A stretch of 64,000 nt of DNA from Coenobita brevimanus (taxonomy: Eukaryota; Arthropoda; Malacostraca; Decapoda; Coenobitidae): the NCBI GenBank assembly GCA_032717465.1, contig CM064697.1, positions 2,667,501 through 2,731,500 of the forward strand, in the 5' to 3' direction. A program made the position numbers and the translations under genes. Within the stretch, counting starts at the first letter, position 1; each line of letters starts with the position of its first letter. The notes under the pieces are model-generated. The model was not told where the DNA came from, did no database searches, and saw only the letters and a list, made by a program, of their open reading frames with translations. Positions 11,516 through 24,376 of the stretch are shown here, piece after piece.

Positions 11516-12957
11516 ATTCACCTGTTTCTCCTTCCTTTCCGTTACTTCTCCCTCCTAGCTGTACCTTCCTTCCAAGAGTTTTCTGTTTCCTTGTCAATTC
11601 TTCCTCAGTTTATTTCATTTCCTTCTCTGTCTCTTCCATAATTTCCTCTTATTTCCTTTGTTTCTTTCAATTATCATTCGTGTTTCTTTCGTTTTGTCTC
11701 AGTTTCTCCTCAGTTTTCTCTCCGTTGTAGTCTGTTTCCTCCTCTTCCCGTCAGTTTCTCCCTCCGTTTCCTTGTTTTATTTTCCTGCTTCTCTCTGTTT
11801 CCCTTCCTTTTCTGTCCATTTTCGTCCATTTCCCTTTTTTTTTTTCCGTTTCCTTTCCATTTTCTCCGTGTCCTTCTCATTCTCTTCCGCTTCCCTGTTT
11901 CCTCCCCGTTTCCCTCCATTTCCTCTCTGTTTTCCTCCGTTTCCTCCACTTCTCCATTTTCCTCTGTTTCCCCTGTTTCTTCTCCATTTTCCTCCGTTTC
12001 CTCCACTTCCCATTTTCCTCTGTTTCCTCTTTCCTCTTCATTTTCCTCCGTTTCTTCCGTTCCTTCCCCATTATCTCTCCGTTTCATCCCATGTTTCCAC
12101 CATTTCCTCCTCACCTTCCTCCTTTTCCTTCCAGTCTACACGTCCCTCCGTTCCCTCTCATCTCTCCCGTTTTCCTCCATTTCCTCCACCTTTTTCCTCC
12201 ATTTCCTCCATCATTTCTTCTGTTTCCTCCTTCGTTTTCCTCCATTTCCTCCTCCGTTTTCCTCCATTTCCTCTTCCGTTTCCTGCATTTCCTCCTCCAT
12301 TTTCCTGCATTTCCTCCTCCTTTTTCCTGCATTTCCTCCTCCTTTTTCCTGCATTTCCTCCTCCTTTTTCCTGCATTTCCTCCTCCTTTTTCCTGCATTT
12401 CTTCCTCTGTTTTCCTCCTTTTCCTCCATTTCTTCCCCTGTTTCCTCCGTTTCCTCCCCTGTTTCCTCCACTTCCTCTCCCGTTTTCCTTCCATTTCCTT
12501 CCCCGTTTCCTTCCATTTCCTCCCCTTTTTCCTCCACTTCCTTCCCGTCTTCCTCCATTCCCCTCTGTTTCTCACTCCATTTCCTCCCGTTTTCCTCCAT
12601 TCCCTCCGTTTCACCCTCAGCTTCCTCCATTTCCTCTTAGTTTCTCCTTCCGTTTTCCTCCATTTCTTCCTCCATTTTCCTCCATTTCTTCCTCCGTTTT
12701 CCTCCATTTCCTCCTCCGCTTCCTCCTCCATTTCCTCCTCCGCTTCCTCCATTTCTTCCTCCTTTTTCGTCCATTTCCACCTCCGTTTCTTCATTTCCTC
12801 CTCCGTTTACCTCCATTTCCTCTTCTGTTTTCCTCCATTTCCTCCTTTTCCTGCATTTCCTCCTCCGCTTCCTCCATTTCCTCCTCCGTTTTCCTCCATT
12901 TCCTCCTCCGTTTTCCTCCATTTCCTCCCAGTTTCTCCCTCCGTTTCCCCCGTTGCC
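11241..12957. repeat. 1.7-kb homopyrimidine array with a 22-bp core
   Basis: The plus strand is almost entirely pyrimidine. ATTC and TCTG tetranucleotides lie at 11,416-11,486 and (TC)n to 11,512, then TTTCCTCCATTTCCTCCTCC words throughout. TCCTGCAT recurs at exactly 22-bp spacing at 12,281, 12,303, 12,325, 12,347, 12,369 and 12,391. The long F/P/S frame (11,658-12,977) and the E/G/K/R frames opposite have only this composition. They show no domain, and I judge them non-coding. Confidence 0.9.
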
Positions 12958-13047
12958 CAAGGCCAGGTGACCCCTGACCCCGGGAACCGCCAGCTCGGGT
13001 AATGACACACAATAACACTGACGCCTAGATTACCACCCAGCCCAGAG
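12958..13047. other. Short unique segment ending the array
   Basis: The pyrimidine run stops abruptly at CCCAAGGCCAGGTGACCCC and returns to normal composition. Confidence 0.5.
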
Positions 13048-13049
13048 TT

Positions 13050-13080
<31 letters not shown>

Positions 13081-13473
13081 GAACAGACGGATAGACGGAC
13101 AGACAGACAGCCAAGCAGTCAGAGATACATAGCGCTAGATACACAAGTGACAGACAGAGCGATAGCCAGAGGGCGAGAGAGCCAGACGTTCCCAAATAGG
13201 AAGGCTGGTAACAAGATATTCAATTGCAGGTTACAAAATACAATTACATATGGTACTCTATTTTTATTTTGTGGGCTTATCATGTTTTAAGTGCTTTTTT
13301 TTTTTCATATTTTTCTCTGGGTTCTCGTGTGGGATGAATTAGTCTCTTTCACATAAGTTTTTTACCGTATGTAATTTGTACTGGTGCTTGTCATGTATAG
13401 TTTCTGTTATGTTTTGCTGTAAGATCATTTTCTTTTCCTTATAGACAGTGAGTTAGACAGACTAACAAAAATA

Positions 13474-13519
<46 letters not shown>

Positions 13520-13570
13520 GTATATATATATATACCAAATAGATATAGATAGATATAGATATAATTTTAT
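13048..13570. repeat. Microsatellite cluster: (GA), (GACA), (AC), (TA), (GATA)
   Basis: (GA)n at about 13,050-13,081, GACA/GACG units at 13,086-13,112, (AC)n 13,475-13,515, (TA)7 13,521-13,534 and GATA units to about 13,562. Ordinary AT-rich sequence lies between. Confidence 0.85.
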
Positions 13571-13990
13571 CAGCTATTCCAGTCATTAGGTAACACATCT
13601 TTTTACAGCGTATTGATTTATAGGATTTTCAAACCTAAGGTATAGAGCACATGGTGATAATGTACGAGACATCGTTCTTTGAAACTTCATTCGTTATACA
13701 TAAGTAAATTTCCTGCCTGCAACTTACTTTTTACCATTGCTTCTAATCACGGGTTTGTTACTTTCTGTCTCTTGATGAGGAGGGACACACTTTTGCAAGG
13801 ATCACCAGTTGTCTTAAGTTAAAAAAGTAATATTTGTGTTTCTCTAAGAGGTCCTGAATTTCCTCGAGATGTTTAGTTTCAATACTAAAAAATTCACAGG
13901 ATGTTTGGATGTGTCTCTTTACGCATGGCGTGGATTGGTGAGACAGACGGACGGACGGACGGACAGACAGAAAGTGCTTGAATTTAATCC
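13571..13990. other. Unassigned AT-rich DNA
   Basis: No gene recognised. GACGGACGGACGGACG tetranucleotides occur near 13,946-13,970. Confidence 0.4.
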
Positions 13991-13991
13991 T

Positions 13992-13994
<3 letters not shown>

Positions 13995-14065
<71 letters not shown>

Positions 14066-14095
14066 CATTGTGTGTGTGTGTGTGTGTGTGTGTGT
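13995..14095. repeat. Compound (GA)n-(TG)n microsatellite
   Basis: (GA)n 13,995-14,061 with one AAAG interruption, a short spacer TTTTCAT, then (TG)n 14,069-14,095. Confidence 0.95.
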
Positions 14096-14099
14096 TTTA

Positions 14100-14840
14100 A
14101 CCACTTTCTCCAATGACTTTTTTTTTTTTTATCTCAACTCCCTCCAGACGATTTTATTTAACGTTACAAAGATCTTTCCTACAGAAGGGACTGATATAAG
14201 GCAGAACCTAACTCCTTCAACTCGAAAACCCTTTCCTAAGCTGCATAGAATCGCGTTGTAACAGAAAGACCAGAACATAATTTACGTCTTCGTGTCTTAT
14301 GATTATAGCTACACTTCTATATTTGTCAGTCGTAAGCTTGAACTCCCAGCTGAATAATTGCAGTGTCCTAACCTCTGCATATTCTCTAGTACAAGGCCTT
14401 TCTTTTCTTTTTTTTCTTTTTTGCTACCTCCAGACGGGTTAATCCGGTTCAGGGACAAATCTAGTAGCTGGGAGGTTAATGGAGACTGCATCACACTTGT
14501 CCATTTCCAAAAGTCTCTCTTGAAGTAAATAAAATAATCTTAGGACAGGTAGAACAAGACAGGATAAAGAAAAAGTACTGAGAGGGTAACTACTATCACA
14601 TGCAAAGACCGGTGTCGAGTACTTGCTTGTCATTTGCGTTGTTATTTCGTATATCATGAGTTACGTTAGTGATGGAAGAGAATGGTGCCGTCTCTCTCTC
14701 TCTCTCTCTCTCTCCTTGGAAAAATAGTGTGAAAATATTGATGCAGCCTTGTGGTATGGCTTGAGGGTCGCTCAGTGGTTTAGCACGGGGGAGGAAAAGT
14801 GTTATAGGAAGGAGAGGTGCATGGTAGAGTGCTTGTACGG

Positions 14841-14875
<35 letters not shown>

Positions 14876-15111
14876 ACAATTAACCCACCTCACTCCTCCT
14901 CCATCCCATTCTTGTTTGGCACATCCATGGCATTCTTTAACTCTCCTTCTTCCCTGAACATCCGAAGCTCGAAGTGCCCCGTCTTCTACGTTTTCTCCCC
15001 CTTAATAAACTGGTCCAACAAGCATCCACGCTTTACTAGTGCCGGGGAAACTCACAACGCCGAGGACCTGGGGAATTATTAAAGCAGAAGAAGGGCGTGT
15101 TAACATGGTGG
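14100..15111. other. Unassigned DNA with short microsatellites
   Basis: Ordinary sequence. (TC)n at 14,692-14,714 and (TC)n-(AC)n at 14,840-14,873. A tRNA A-box-like GGTCGCTCAGTGGTTTAGCA near 14,766 has no B box after it. 14,395-14,475 resembles the TTAATCCGGTTCAG-type dispersed repeat. No exon supported. Confidence 0.4.
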
Positions 15112-15200
15112 GCTGTTCACACTCAGGCGCGCCGGGTCACGAACGAGTTGATTAAAGTCGCCAATTAAGATCGCAGTTCCCGATAGTCGGCGAGAACGAG
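15112..15200. other. CpG-containing unique island inside biased DNA
   Basis: Between ordinary DNA and a purine-rich block sits a balanced segment with CAGGCGCGCCGGGTCACG, GTTGATTAAAGTCGCCAATT and GATAGTCGGCGAGAACG. CpG density and AATTA-like motifs are higher than in the flanks. It might be a conserved non-coding element; conservation is untested. Confidence 0.35.
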
Positions 15201-17440
15201 GGTGAGAGTTGGGGTGCGTTACGGCGGGATGAAGCGGGAGAGAGCTGGACAGAGGTGTGACAGGGGTTGGGAGAGCCGGAGAGAGGAGGAGAGAGTAGGA
15301 CACGTGAGGGGAGAGCAGGATAGAAACGGTAAAAGCTGGATGGAGGTAGGGAGGGCTGGACAGAGGCTTGACAGGGTGAGCTGGAGAGAGATGGGGAGAG
15401 CTGAGGGGAGAGCAGAACGAAGGCGGTGACATTTCATTCAGGATGAGTGGAAATAGAGTTCAAAGGACACAAAATCAGGAGGTAACAAGACGACCGAGAG
15501 TGGCATTACTGTGAAGTGACGAAATTAAGATGATGAGAGAGTGGCAAGGTAAAGAAAAATGCAGATATTGTAAAGATGAGGTGGACGTAAGGAGAGGCGA
15601 GATGATGAGGAAGTGGGAGAAATAAGGATGTAACTGAAGGCACACTTTACTAGAACAAAGATTTGTATATGGCAGGGACAGGGATGTTCGATGATGAGGG
15701 AGGAAGAGGAAGGTCAGGGAGAAGGGGAGATAACGAGGAAAACTCCCAGGGACAGAATATGTTAATGAAGAACGGTGAAAGGTGTAGGAAAAAAGGGAAA
15801 TGTTCGATGGTAGAAGACGATAGTGCAAAAAAGGAAGGTCAGGGAGAGGGGAACTGAAAAAACAATGAAGGGACGGCGAGGGAGGGGATAAGGGGACAGC
15901 GGGCTGAGCAGTGGGACGGGGATGACTGACAACTAGCACATTTTTCCTGGATAGTGCACGATGGCTGGGTTGGGACACGACGGGCCAGGCCAGCCGAAGA
16001 ACAGGGCAAAAAGATAAATCTGAAGGACAAATTTGACACACTCTTAGACGGCAAAAGGAAAAATTGCAGCTGAAAGACAGTTGTTGGACGGTGATTGAGG
16101 GTCCGTGGGAGAGGGTGAGGGAGGGAAGTGACAGTAAGGGAGGGACAGATACGGAGGGAAGGAAATGATAGAGAGTAGGGAGGGAAAGAATAGGGAGGGA
16201 GAGACAGATGGAATATGCAGGGAGGGAGGCAGGAGGGCGAGGGATATGAAAGGAAGGAAAAAAGTGGAAAGGAGGAAGGAAGAGAGGAAAAGAACAGGAA
16301 GGAAGGAAAAGGATAATGTTAGCGGAAAAGAAAGGAGAAGATAGGATGAGGAAGGGAAGGAGTGACTGTGAGAGATGTGAGTGAATGGAGTGGGTGGAAT
16401 GGAAGAAGGTGAGGAACCGGGAGGGACCGGAATGGCAGTGAGGGAGAGGAGGTAATAGGAAGGAAAGAAGGAAGGGCAGAAGAAAGGCGGATCCCATGAA
16501 ATACACATGTGGAACGTAACTGCAAGAGAAGGGAGGGGAAGGCAGGGAGGAATAGAAGAGGCAGTGATAGAACAGGGAAGTAGTATATGGCACTAAGCGA
16601 AAGAAGGAATAGGTAAAAGAGAAGAGTAGGATGAAATAAGGAAAGTGGGATGAGACAGGGGGGTTGAAAGTTAAGGAAGGATAGGGAAGGAGTGGTTAGG
16701 AAGCAGATGAAGTGACAAGGAAGAAGGGAAAGTGAAAAATGGCAATGGAAGACAAAATGAGAGATATGAAAAGAAGCATGAAAGTAAAATGGAGAGAGTG
16801 AGGACCGGGAAGGACGTACATATTAGGAAAGAGAGGAAAGTGGCAATGTGGGAGGGAAATGTCATTAAGTGTGTGGTGGGGGGAAGGACAGGGAAAGAAT
16901 GGGAAGCGACAGAGATGGAGAGAGAGAAGTAACAGTGAGGGAAGGGAAGAAAGTAACAACGAGGGAGGGAGGGAGGCGACAATCAGGGTCATTGAGGGAG
17001 TAAAAAAGGGAACAGTAAGGGTATGAGAGAAAGGGTGGGAAAGAGGAAAGAGAGGAAGGCCAGGGGAGGGACAGAAAATAACAGAGATGGAGAAAAGCAA
17101 GTGACAGGGATGGAGGGAGACAAGAGACACTAAGGGAGGTAAGAGACAAGGTGTGAGAAAAGGAATATGTAAGAAGGAGGGAAAGAAAATGACACAGAAA
17201 GATGAATGAAGGAAAGAGACAGTGAAAGACTGGCGAAACGAAGGTAATAAGAAGGGGGGGAGAGATGCAAAACAGAGAGGCAGAGAAGGAGCTAATGGGC
17301 AGTTAAGGTCTTAGGGGTCACTGTAACAAACTCTCTCGTGTTACCCCGGTGTTCCGGTTCAGCATGGGAGGGAAATTTGAGACGGAGCGAGGGAAAGAAG
17401 TGACAGTCACGGAAGGGAGGAAGAGACAGAGATTTGTTGT
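15201..17440. repeat. 2.2-kb purine-rich tract
   Basis: The plus strand is dominated by GGGAGGGA, GAAGGAA and GACAGTAAGGGA words with no fixed period. 15,900-16,080 is a less biased interruption. Serine/leucine/proline-rich frames on the minus strand, the largest at 15,475-16,593, are composition artefacts without signal, domain or splice support. Confidence 0.8.
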
Positions 17441-17445
17441 TCCTT

Positions 17446-17507
17446 AACCCCTGTCCACCTGGCTTAACAGGCCGGTTGACCGCAGGTAAGCTACTGCCCC
17501 TTTGAGT
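17446..17507 (+). repeat. Dispersed repeat, copy 2 (GACCGCAGGTAAGC)
   Basis: Matches the copy at 7211-7272 in order and spacing: TAACCCCT, CTGGC, GACCGCAGGTAAGC, ACTGCCCCT. Here it interrupts purine-rich DNA. Confidence 0.65.
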
Positions 17508-17810
17508 TCGTCTCATATATTTCTTACACCGTTAATGTTGTGTCTGCGTCTTAGTATGGCATATGCTCCATCGTGTGTGCTATGGTGTGTTGCGTGGGTC
17601 TGCTCTACAAGCGGGTCATGTGTCATATGTGATTCCATCCAACCTGAATCTAAACTGGCAGCTGAGGAGGACTGGCTGATGTCATTATCAAAGCCTAGCA
17701 GGTGTACTCGATCAGCCCTACTTAACTATACCTCTGATAGGTGAACGTCGGGAGGGGCGGCTTGTAATAGTGTTCTGATTGAGATAACGATCAAGGAAGA
17801 GAAAAGGTAA
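17508..17810. other. Unassigned DNA
   Basis: Balanced composition, no recognisable exon. An 80-codon plus-strand frame (17,502-17,744) lacks protein similarity known to me and lacks good splice borders. Confidence 0.35.
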
Positions 17811-18060
17811 GAAACAGGGGAGGTAAGAGACAGGGAGGAAAAGGGGAGGGCGATATTAAGGGAAGGAGGTAAGAGACATGGCGTGAGGGAAGGAAATAGT
17901 AAGAAAGGGAGGTGGAGAAGATGAGAGACAGTGAGAGACGAACAAAAGTGACTGTTATGGAGGGAGGGAGGGAAAAAAAGTAAGAAAGGGGGAGGGGGAG
18001 ATGAGAGAGAGTGAGAGACGAAGAAGAGTGACAGTAAGGGAGTGCGGGAGGATGGTAAGG
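17811..18060. repeat. Purine-rich tract
   Basis: GGGAGGAAAAGGGGAGG and GAGAGACGAAC-like words. Two related GAGATGAGAGAGAGTGAGAG segments near 17,910 and 18,000 suggest a local duplication of about 90 bp. Confidence 0.6.
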
Positions 18061-18119
18061 GACAGCTCAAGTCCAAGGGGTTCCAGCAAAAACCCTCTCG
18101 TGTCCATTGCCCAGTCACT

Positions 18120-18300
18120 TCGATGTCCCAGTCCCTTATTGTTCCCCCCATCCAAGCCTCCCAGATGACCGGCCTGATAGCGTCCTCATTAACTTCATAT
18201 TGACGCGTTAACAGGTCATTACCCTCCGCCCCAACCATCATTACCACTGCCCGCCGACCCTTCTCTATAATTAGCCGAGAGGACGAGTCTTGACGCGGCT
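18120..18300. other. Balanced CpG-containing island
   Basis: Unique-looking segment with GATAGCGTCCTCATTAACTT, TTGACGCGTTAACAGGTCAT and ATAATTAGCCGAGAGGACGA between purine-rich blocks. It is compatible with a conserved regulatory element, but that is not shown. Confidence 0.3.
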
Positions 18301-18347
18301 GGCACGGGGTTAGGAAGGAGGGGGTGATGGTATGGGGAAAATGGTTA

Positions 18348-18371
18348 GGGGGGTAGGGGAGAAGGGGAGGG
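18348..18371 (+). other. G-quadruplex-type motif
   Basis: Four G runs, GGGGGG TA GGGG AGAA GGGG A GGG, with loops of 1-4 nt meet the usual G3+N1-7 rule on the plus strand. Confidence 0.7.
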
Positions 18372-18399
18372 AGCTGTAGGGGAGAGAGTGGGGGAACCT

Positions 18400-18970
18400 G
18401 GTTCTGGTTGGCTTAGTTTGACTTAATCATCTTTTGTCTCGGAAAAATGTAGATGTTTCTATAATTTAAAAGTATTCTAACTCCCTGTTATTTGCAAATT
18501 CACTGTGTCATAGACGAATACGTGATATATCAACTAAGGGTGCTGGAGACGGACGCCTTGACTGTGGCACCGAGATTGCCGGAGGTCTGTGCTGCCCAGG
18601 CATACAAACGTTCTCAACTTCCCCTAAAGGAGGATGGTGGATTGCGGGAGAAGGGCAAATTCAGCCTTCAGTCAAGGAGGTTCACGTCCAGTTGAGTGTG
18701 TGACTGCAGCAACAACTTTTTTTTTTTTAATAAAATCGTTTCAGTGTTGGAAAATATGTAGGGAATATTTGAAATACTGGCAGGATAATGTGACGAAATT
18801 TCATAATGGATATTGAAGAGGGGATCGTCTTGTGTCAGATGCAGTTATGAGAAACGATTCTTTGTCTTATTTTTATTTTTGAGCATCGCCAGAATATTGT
18901 GATAGAAAAGCTTAAAATGCAGAGAAGATCCGGTGGTAACTATAATAAAGTAACTCTTCCCTCATCTCTG
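18400..18970. other. Unassigned DNA
   Basis: AT-rich ordinary sequence with a T11 run near 18,718-18,728. No gene supported. Confidence 0.4.
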
Positions 18971-19960
18971 TGGTGTAATTTTAATACTTAACTAAACCTC
19001 ATTATCCTTTCCTTCCCTATCATTTCTCTTACTTTCCTTCCCCCATCATTTCTTTTTTTTTTTCTCTCTCTTTCTCGAATCCATGCTTATTTTCACCCAT
19101 TTCCCTTCATTTTGTGTCCTCCTCTGCCTCTTATGTTTATACGAGTATGTAATCATCTCTTTATCGTCCTTTTCTTCCCAAACATTACACTATCTCCACT
19201 TCTTACCTACCTTCATCCAATCTCTGACCATTTTTTCTTCTTCATTCTCAGTACACAAGCTTGTCGTCATTATTTCTTCCTTTTCTGTCGGTTTAATTTT
19301 TTTTGTACACCCCTTACCAAAGTTTTCCACCCATTTTTCTTCACTGTCTCCTTTTCTTACTCTCAGCTCCCTTTGTTTCATCCCTTTATATTTTTTTCTT
19401 CACTCCTTTCCCATTTCCTCCACGCACTTTTCTCCTCTTGCTTTCATCTCCGTCTCTTTTCGTCCTTATCAGCTCATCTTTTTCTCCAGCCCCTACCTAT
19501 CTTCTCCACCCATTTTTCTCCACTTCTTATCTGCCCCTCCTCTGCTCCTCCCCTTAACCTCCGGCCCTGAGAGTGGCACTACCCCAGCACTAGCAGGGGG
19601 ACTGTGATAAGCGTAAAAGGCCGCCCCTCCTCTGTCGCACCCGCTCTGTCGCCTCCGGGAGTTGTGTTGGGCATCGGTGTTTCTCCTCCTCTTTATCTCC
19701 TCCTTTCCTTATTCAGCTTCCTCCTCCGTCTCCATTCTTCTCAACTTCCTTATTGCGTATCCTTATTTCTCACGATTCTCTTACTGCCCTCTTTAACTAC
19801 TGTACATATCATCTCTCTGTGTCTCCTCTACCTTGTTATACCTTATTCCCTTACATGACCCCCTCCTTCTTCCGTCCCTTTTATCTCTTCTTCCATTCCG
19901 TAATTCTTCCTCTCTAACTCTACGTCCTTCTCTTATATTGTAACTCTTCCTCACTCCGCT
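18971..19960. repeat. Pyrimidine-rich tract
   Basis: TTCTCCACCCATTTTTC and CTTCTTATCT-like words recur loosely, with a balanced break at about 19,560-19,680. F/S/L-rich frames are artefacts. Confidence 0.65.
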
Positions 19961-21028
<1,068 letters not shown>

Positions 21029-21179
21029 AGTGTACTTGGCGTAATTTCATGGGTTGTAATTATGAAAGATACACATACTTGTATTTCCCGTAAGAATGTA
21101 AACACACCCAAGCCTCCTTATTTGTAAAGAGAAGAGGAAAATACTTTACCTGGGTTCGCTTTCCTGTCAAGTCCCTCGT

Positions 21180-21360
21180 ACATAAATCAAGATGATGGAG
21201 CGAGCCAATAAATGTTCGCGGGGAAATAAAACGTTGTATATAATTTCCGAGGGCGCGCGCACTACCTGACCCGCCCACATTTTACGAGTTATGAGGTCAG
21301 GTGAGGTGAGGCCTGGCGCACGACCTGACCCAGTTTAACCTCGCGCGGGATGGTGGCACA
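21180..21360. other. CpG-rich segment with inverted ACCTGACC/GGTCAGGT words
   Basis: Locally CpG-rich (GGGCGCGCGCAC, CCTCGCGCGGG, CACGCGCGTCCGG). ACCTGACC occurs at 21,264 and 21,333, and its complement GGTCAGGT at 21,296. AAATAAAACG lies at 21,224-21,233. This could be regulatory, such as a nuclear-receptor half-site context. No transcription start is visible. Confidence 0.35.
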
Positions 21361-21483
21361 CGCGCGTCCGGATTGTGGGTATGGGTTGATGGTGGTAGGG
21401 GTGGTGGTGGTGGTGGTTATGATGGCTGGAACTGGCAATTGTGTGTATTTACGGTACTGGCGCACGCAAGGGAGAGCGTTTGC

Positions 21484-21487
<4 letters not shown>

Positions 21488-21528
<41 letters not shown>
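21488..21528. repeat. (GT)n microsatellite
   Basis: About 40 bp of GT repeats following an imperfect GCGTGCGTG run. Confidence 0.95.
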
Positions 21529-21529
<1 letters not shown>

Positions 21530-21539
21530 TAATTCATGC

Positions 21540-22120
21540 CGGTGTTAGGAGTTCTTTGCTGAATAATATAATGTTTCATGTGCCAGATTAGAATGCTTGA
21601 GTGACACAGAGCATTGGAGATCCTAAAGGAAAGGTAATAAAGGATAACTAGTAAGGATTGCAGTAGGGACGTACTGGTCGCAAGTTACTTCAGTAGAAAT
21701 GTAACGACACTGAATCTGCAAAAAACGACCACAGAATAGTGAGATGCCAGGATGCGTTTTGTGAAAGAGTAAACGAGAGATAGATTGATTCGAAAGAGGA
21801 GCCAGGAAAACAAATGGGACTTGCAAGAAACGTTCATAATGTACTAAGGAGCTTTTCAGTGATAGAATAAACAGTGTAAATAAGAAAATATGGATCGGAC
21901 AGCAGCCGTAACCAAGGGAAATAACATATTGGTTATTTTATCAAGAAATAATTTACTTTTTTTTTAAAGTAATTGAAAAAAACCCATGCACTGAAGAGGC
22001 ATCTTTGTACGGAATCGATATAATATGAAGAAATATTTAGTTGTTTTGAACCTGCGTCAGTGACTACAGGAGTGTGAAGGCAAGATGTTAAAGGAATTAT
22101 GCAAAGATAATTCAAACAGT
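21540..22120. other. Unassigned AT-rich DNA
   Basis: No clear feature. The right part may be further upstream sequence of the decayed LINE that follows. Confidence 0.35.
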
Positions 22121-22860
22121 CTGTAAACTGATACTACTGCCATAAACCTGCAAGACGAGAAACTACTGATAAAGAAAGAAGTAGACAAGGAGACCCAGTT
22201 TCACTAGTTATATTTCCCTATTGAACAATTTCGGAAATGAAGTCAGGGGTGGAAGAAAATTGTGGGCAATTAAATAGGATATTCATTTAACGATGGTCTG
22301 TTAGTGACACGAAGTGGATGAAAATATAATTAAAGATAAATATAGAAAAGCAAAGCTGATACTAAATAGTCATGTGCGGTTCCTTTAAGAAAAAAAAAAT
22401 ACTGAAATGCAAGGATTTATGCATGTTCGTAAGAGATACAGGTTAAAAATTTTCAGTTCATGGCAGTGAAATGAAGCTGAGAAAGATAAATGAATGGATG
22501 ACTTCGATAGAGAGATCAGCATCCCAAAGTTCAATATATGACCAGTTTGTTTGTGGGTTGATCAATAGTGGTTCCTGAAGGATTTGTGGATTTACAAAGT
22601 GTATTGATCGAAAAGTAGAAGGCAGTATGATTAGATGGGGCCATTTAGAGAGGATGGACTCTGAATGTGAGTAGGATAGTGGAAAGGGTATGTTTAAGTG
22701 AGTTTGGGGGTAGAAGAAAGCATGAAGGCCAAGGAGGAGATGGATGGATATGTTAAATGAATGGGGAGAGAAAGTCAGGCATGGAGGCTAAAAAGCAAAT
22801 TCATAGACGGGAGATATAATTGGATGGGTGAATTAGATAAGATGTGTATTCATGGACAAA
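22121..22860 (+). pseudogene. Decayed non-LTR (LINE) reverse transcriptase
   Basis: Reading across frames on the plus strand gives reverse-transcriptase landmarks in the right order. AINLQDEKLLIKK is followed at about 22,185 by RQGDPVS (the conserved QGDP-S box of non-LTR enzymes), then a degenerate YxFND-GLLVT near the expected FADD site (about 22,285). Near 22,635 comes IRWGHLERMDSE, matching the RWFGHVERMESE segment of the minus-strand LINE at 37,489-37,908. Many stops and frameshifts make it non-functional. It is older and more degraded than that copy. Confidence 0.6.
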
Positions 22861-23543
22861 AGGTCTCTTAATGTTCCACTGTCTTTACTTCAGCCTTAGG
22901 GCATGTCCATCACTTTCCTTCCTGACTCATCGTGTCAGAAGAGCATCATTTGTGGGCAGAGAAACACAGTAAACCACTTTCAGTTTAGCAATATAAGCCA
23001 GCAGAGGAAAATGAGAACCAGAAGAAGTTAAACACTGGGTGAACTTCTATCACGACTGTACAGTATATGACAAGGCTTGCAGTCCCTCCCCCTCTCCCCA
23101 CACATCTCTTATCAATCTAGCAGTCGATGGAATGGCTCTATCCACTATGCGTTTGTGAAGAGCACTCAAAAGAAGAAAAAGTGAGGATGGTTTGCCTAGG
23201 AGATGAATCCAAAGACTTCGATGGCCTGAATGATGAGTGAATGGGTGCTTGGTCCATTGCACTAAGAACTCTGTTGATTCCTCTGCCTTTATGTCTTCCT
23301 GCTCCTATAAACGGATCCTACTAGTCCCTGTTGTAAGTGTGAAATAAGGTTAGGATCACAACTTCTATTGAGCTGTGTCCTTCCTTGTTTACATTATTGA
23401 AATAGGAACTAAGAGCCTTTAGAAATACTTAGTGCATAATATTAGGAGTATTCAGAGAGGAAGGGAAAAGGATTCTGGGTGTCGGTGGAGCGAGAAGAGT
23501 TCACTGGGTAAGGGAACAGTTAGGAACACTTAGATGGACATGA
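22861..23543. other. Unassigned DNA
   Basis: Ordinary sequence between two LINE-like fragments. No independent feature recognised. Confidence 0.35.
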
Positions 23544-23790
23544 ATGGACACTGTTTATCGTGTAGCAGGTATCAGATTGACGCCTAAGTTAAGACCGTTG
23601 CAACTCTGCGATGGAGGGACAGGAGAAGGTAAGCAGAGAAAACGATGGAGGGGTCAAAAAAGGAAAATCCGTATGCACATAGAGTATGAATGGAAGAAGC
23701 TAACAGCCAGTAGGTCACAGTGGAGAAAGCTGGGAGAGATTTTACCCTGCCGTGGACGAATACAAGGTGATGGTGATGAAAGTCAGATGT
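23544..23790 (+). pseudogene. Possible LINE C-terminal fragment
   Basis: An open frame reads GKQRKRWRGQKRKI... then SRSQWRKLGEILPCRGR. The order (basic RGRP-like patch, W, then a R.-W(R/K)xL segment) is that of the C-terminal tail of non-LTR retrotransposon proteins. The usual FGH-ERM part is not clear here. Downstream the frame runs into TG-rich DNA. Only similarity of pattern supports this. Confidence 0.35.
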
Positions 23791-24075
23791 CGTGTAGTTG
23801 TGTGTTTCAAATAGGTACGCGTGATTGTGCTAGACTGTGTGTGCTCGTATGTGAAAGTGAGAAACCGTGAAGCTGTGTGCTAGATGTGTGCGAGCTTATG
23901 TGTGTGTATGTGAGTGTGCAGGAATGCGTGTGCTAGCTTGTGTGCATGTGAGTGCATGTGCAGCGTGGAGGGGTGAGGCACAAATAAATAACTTAGGGCA
24001 AGAGGCTGAGCGCTGGGCCAGCCGTGAGATAAGGTTCATAATTCACCCGCTTAAAACACATGCGCTGATAATGAG

Positions 24076-24094
24076 CCCCCCCCCCCCCCGCGCG

Positions 24095-24187
<93 letters not shown>
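24076..24187. repeat. Compound C14-(CG)n-(CA)n array
   Basis: C run 24,076-24,089, alternating GC to about 24,102, then (CA)n to 24,187. Alternating CG next to CA is a classic Z-DNA-prone composition. Confidence 0.95.
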
Positions 24188-24188
<1 letters not shown>

Positions 24189-24309
24189 GGAATCTACACA
24201 CTCACTACCCTATCCGCACCGTCTTATGCACTCATTATCCTACCCGAATTCTGTACACTCAGTAGCCTACTCTGTCTGCATCCTCACTCTCACAACCCTG
24301 TCACCATCA

Positions 24310-24372
<63 letters not shown>
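24310..24372. repeat. (CA)n microsatellite
   Basis: About 31 uninterrupted CA units. Confidence 0.97.

Positions 24373-24376
<4 letters not shown>

Noticed and set aside
11658..12977. Long F/P/S-rich open frame of over 400 codons
   Set aside because: It coincides exactly with a homopyrimidine tandem array. Other frames on both strands are open too, and no domain or splice signal is present.
14745..14800. tRNA D-arm-like GGTCGCTCAGTGGTTTAGCA
   Set aside because: No B box within tRNA or SINE distance on the same strand.
15475..16593. 372-codon minus-strand frame
   Set aside because: Product of purine-rich DNA; only S, L, P, F-type residues with no fold, signal peptide or membrane pattern that differs from the overlapping frames.
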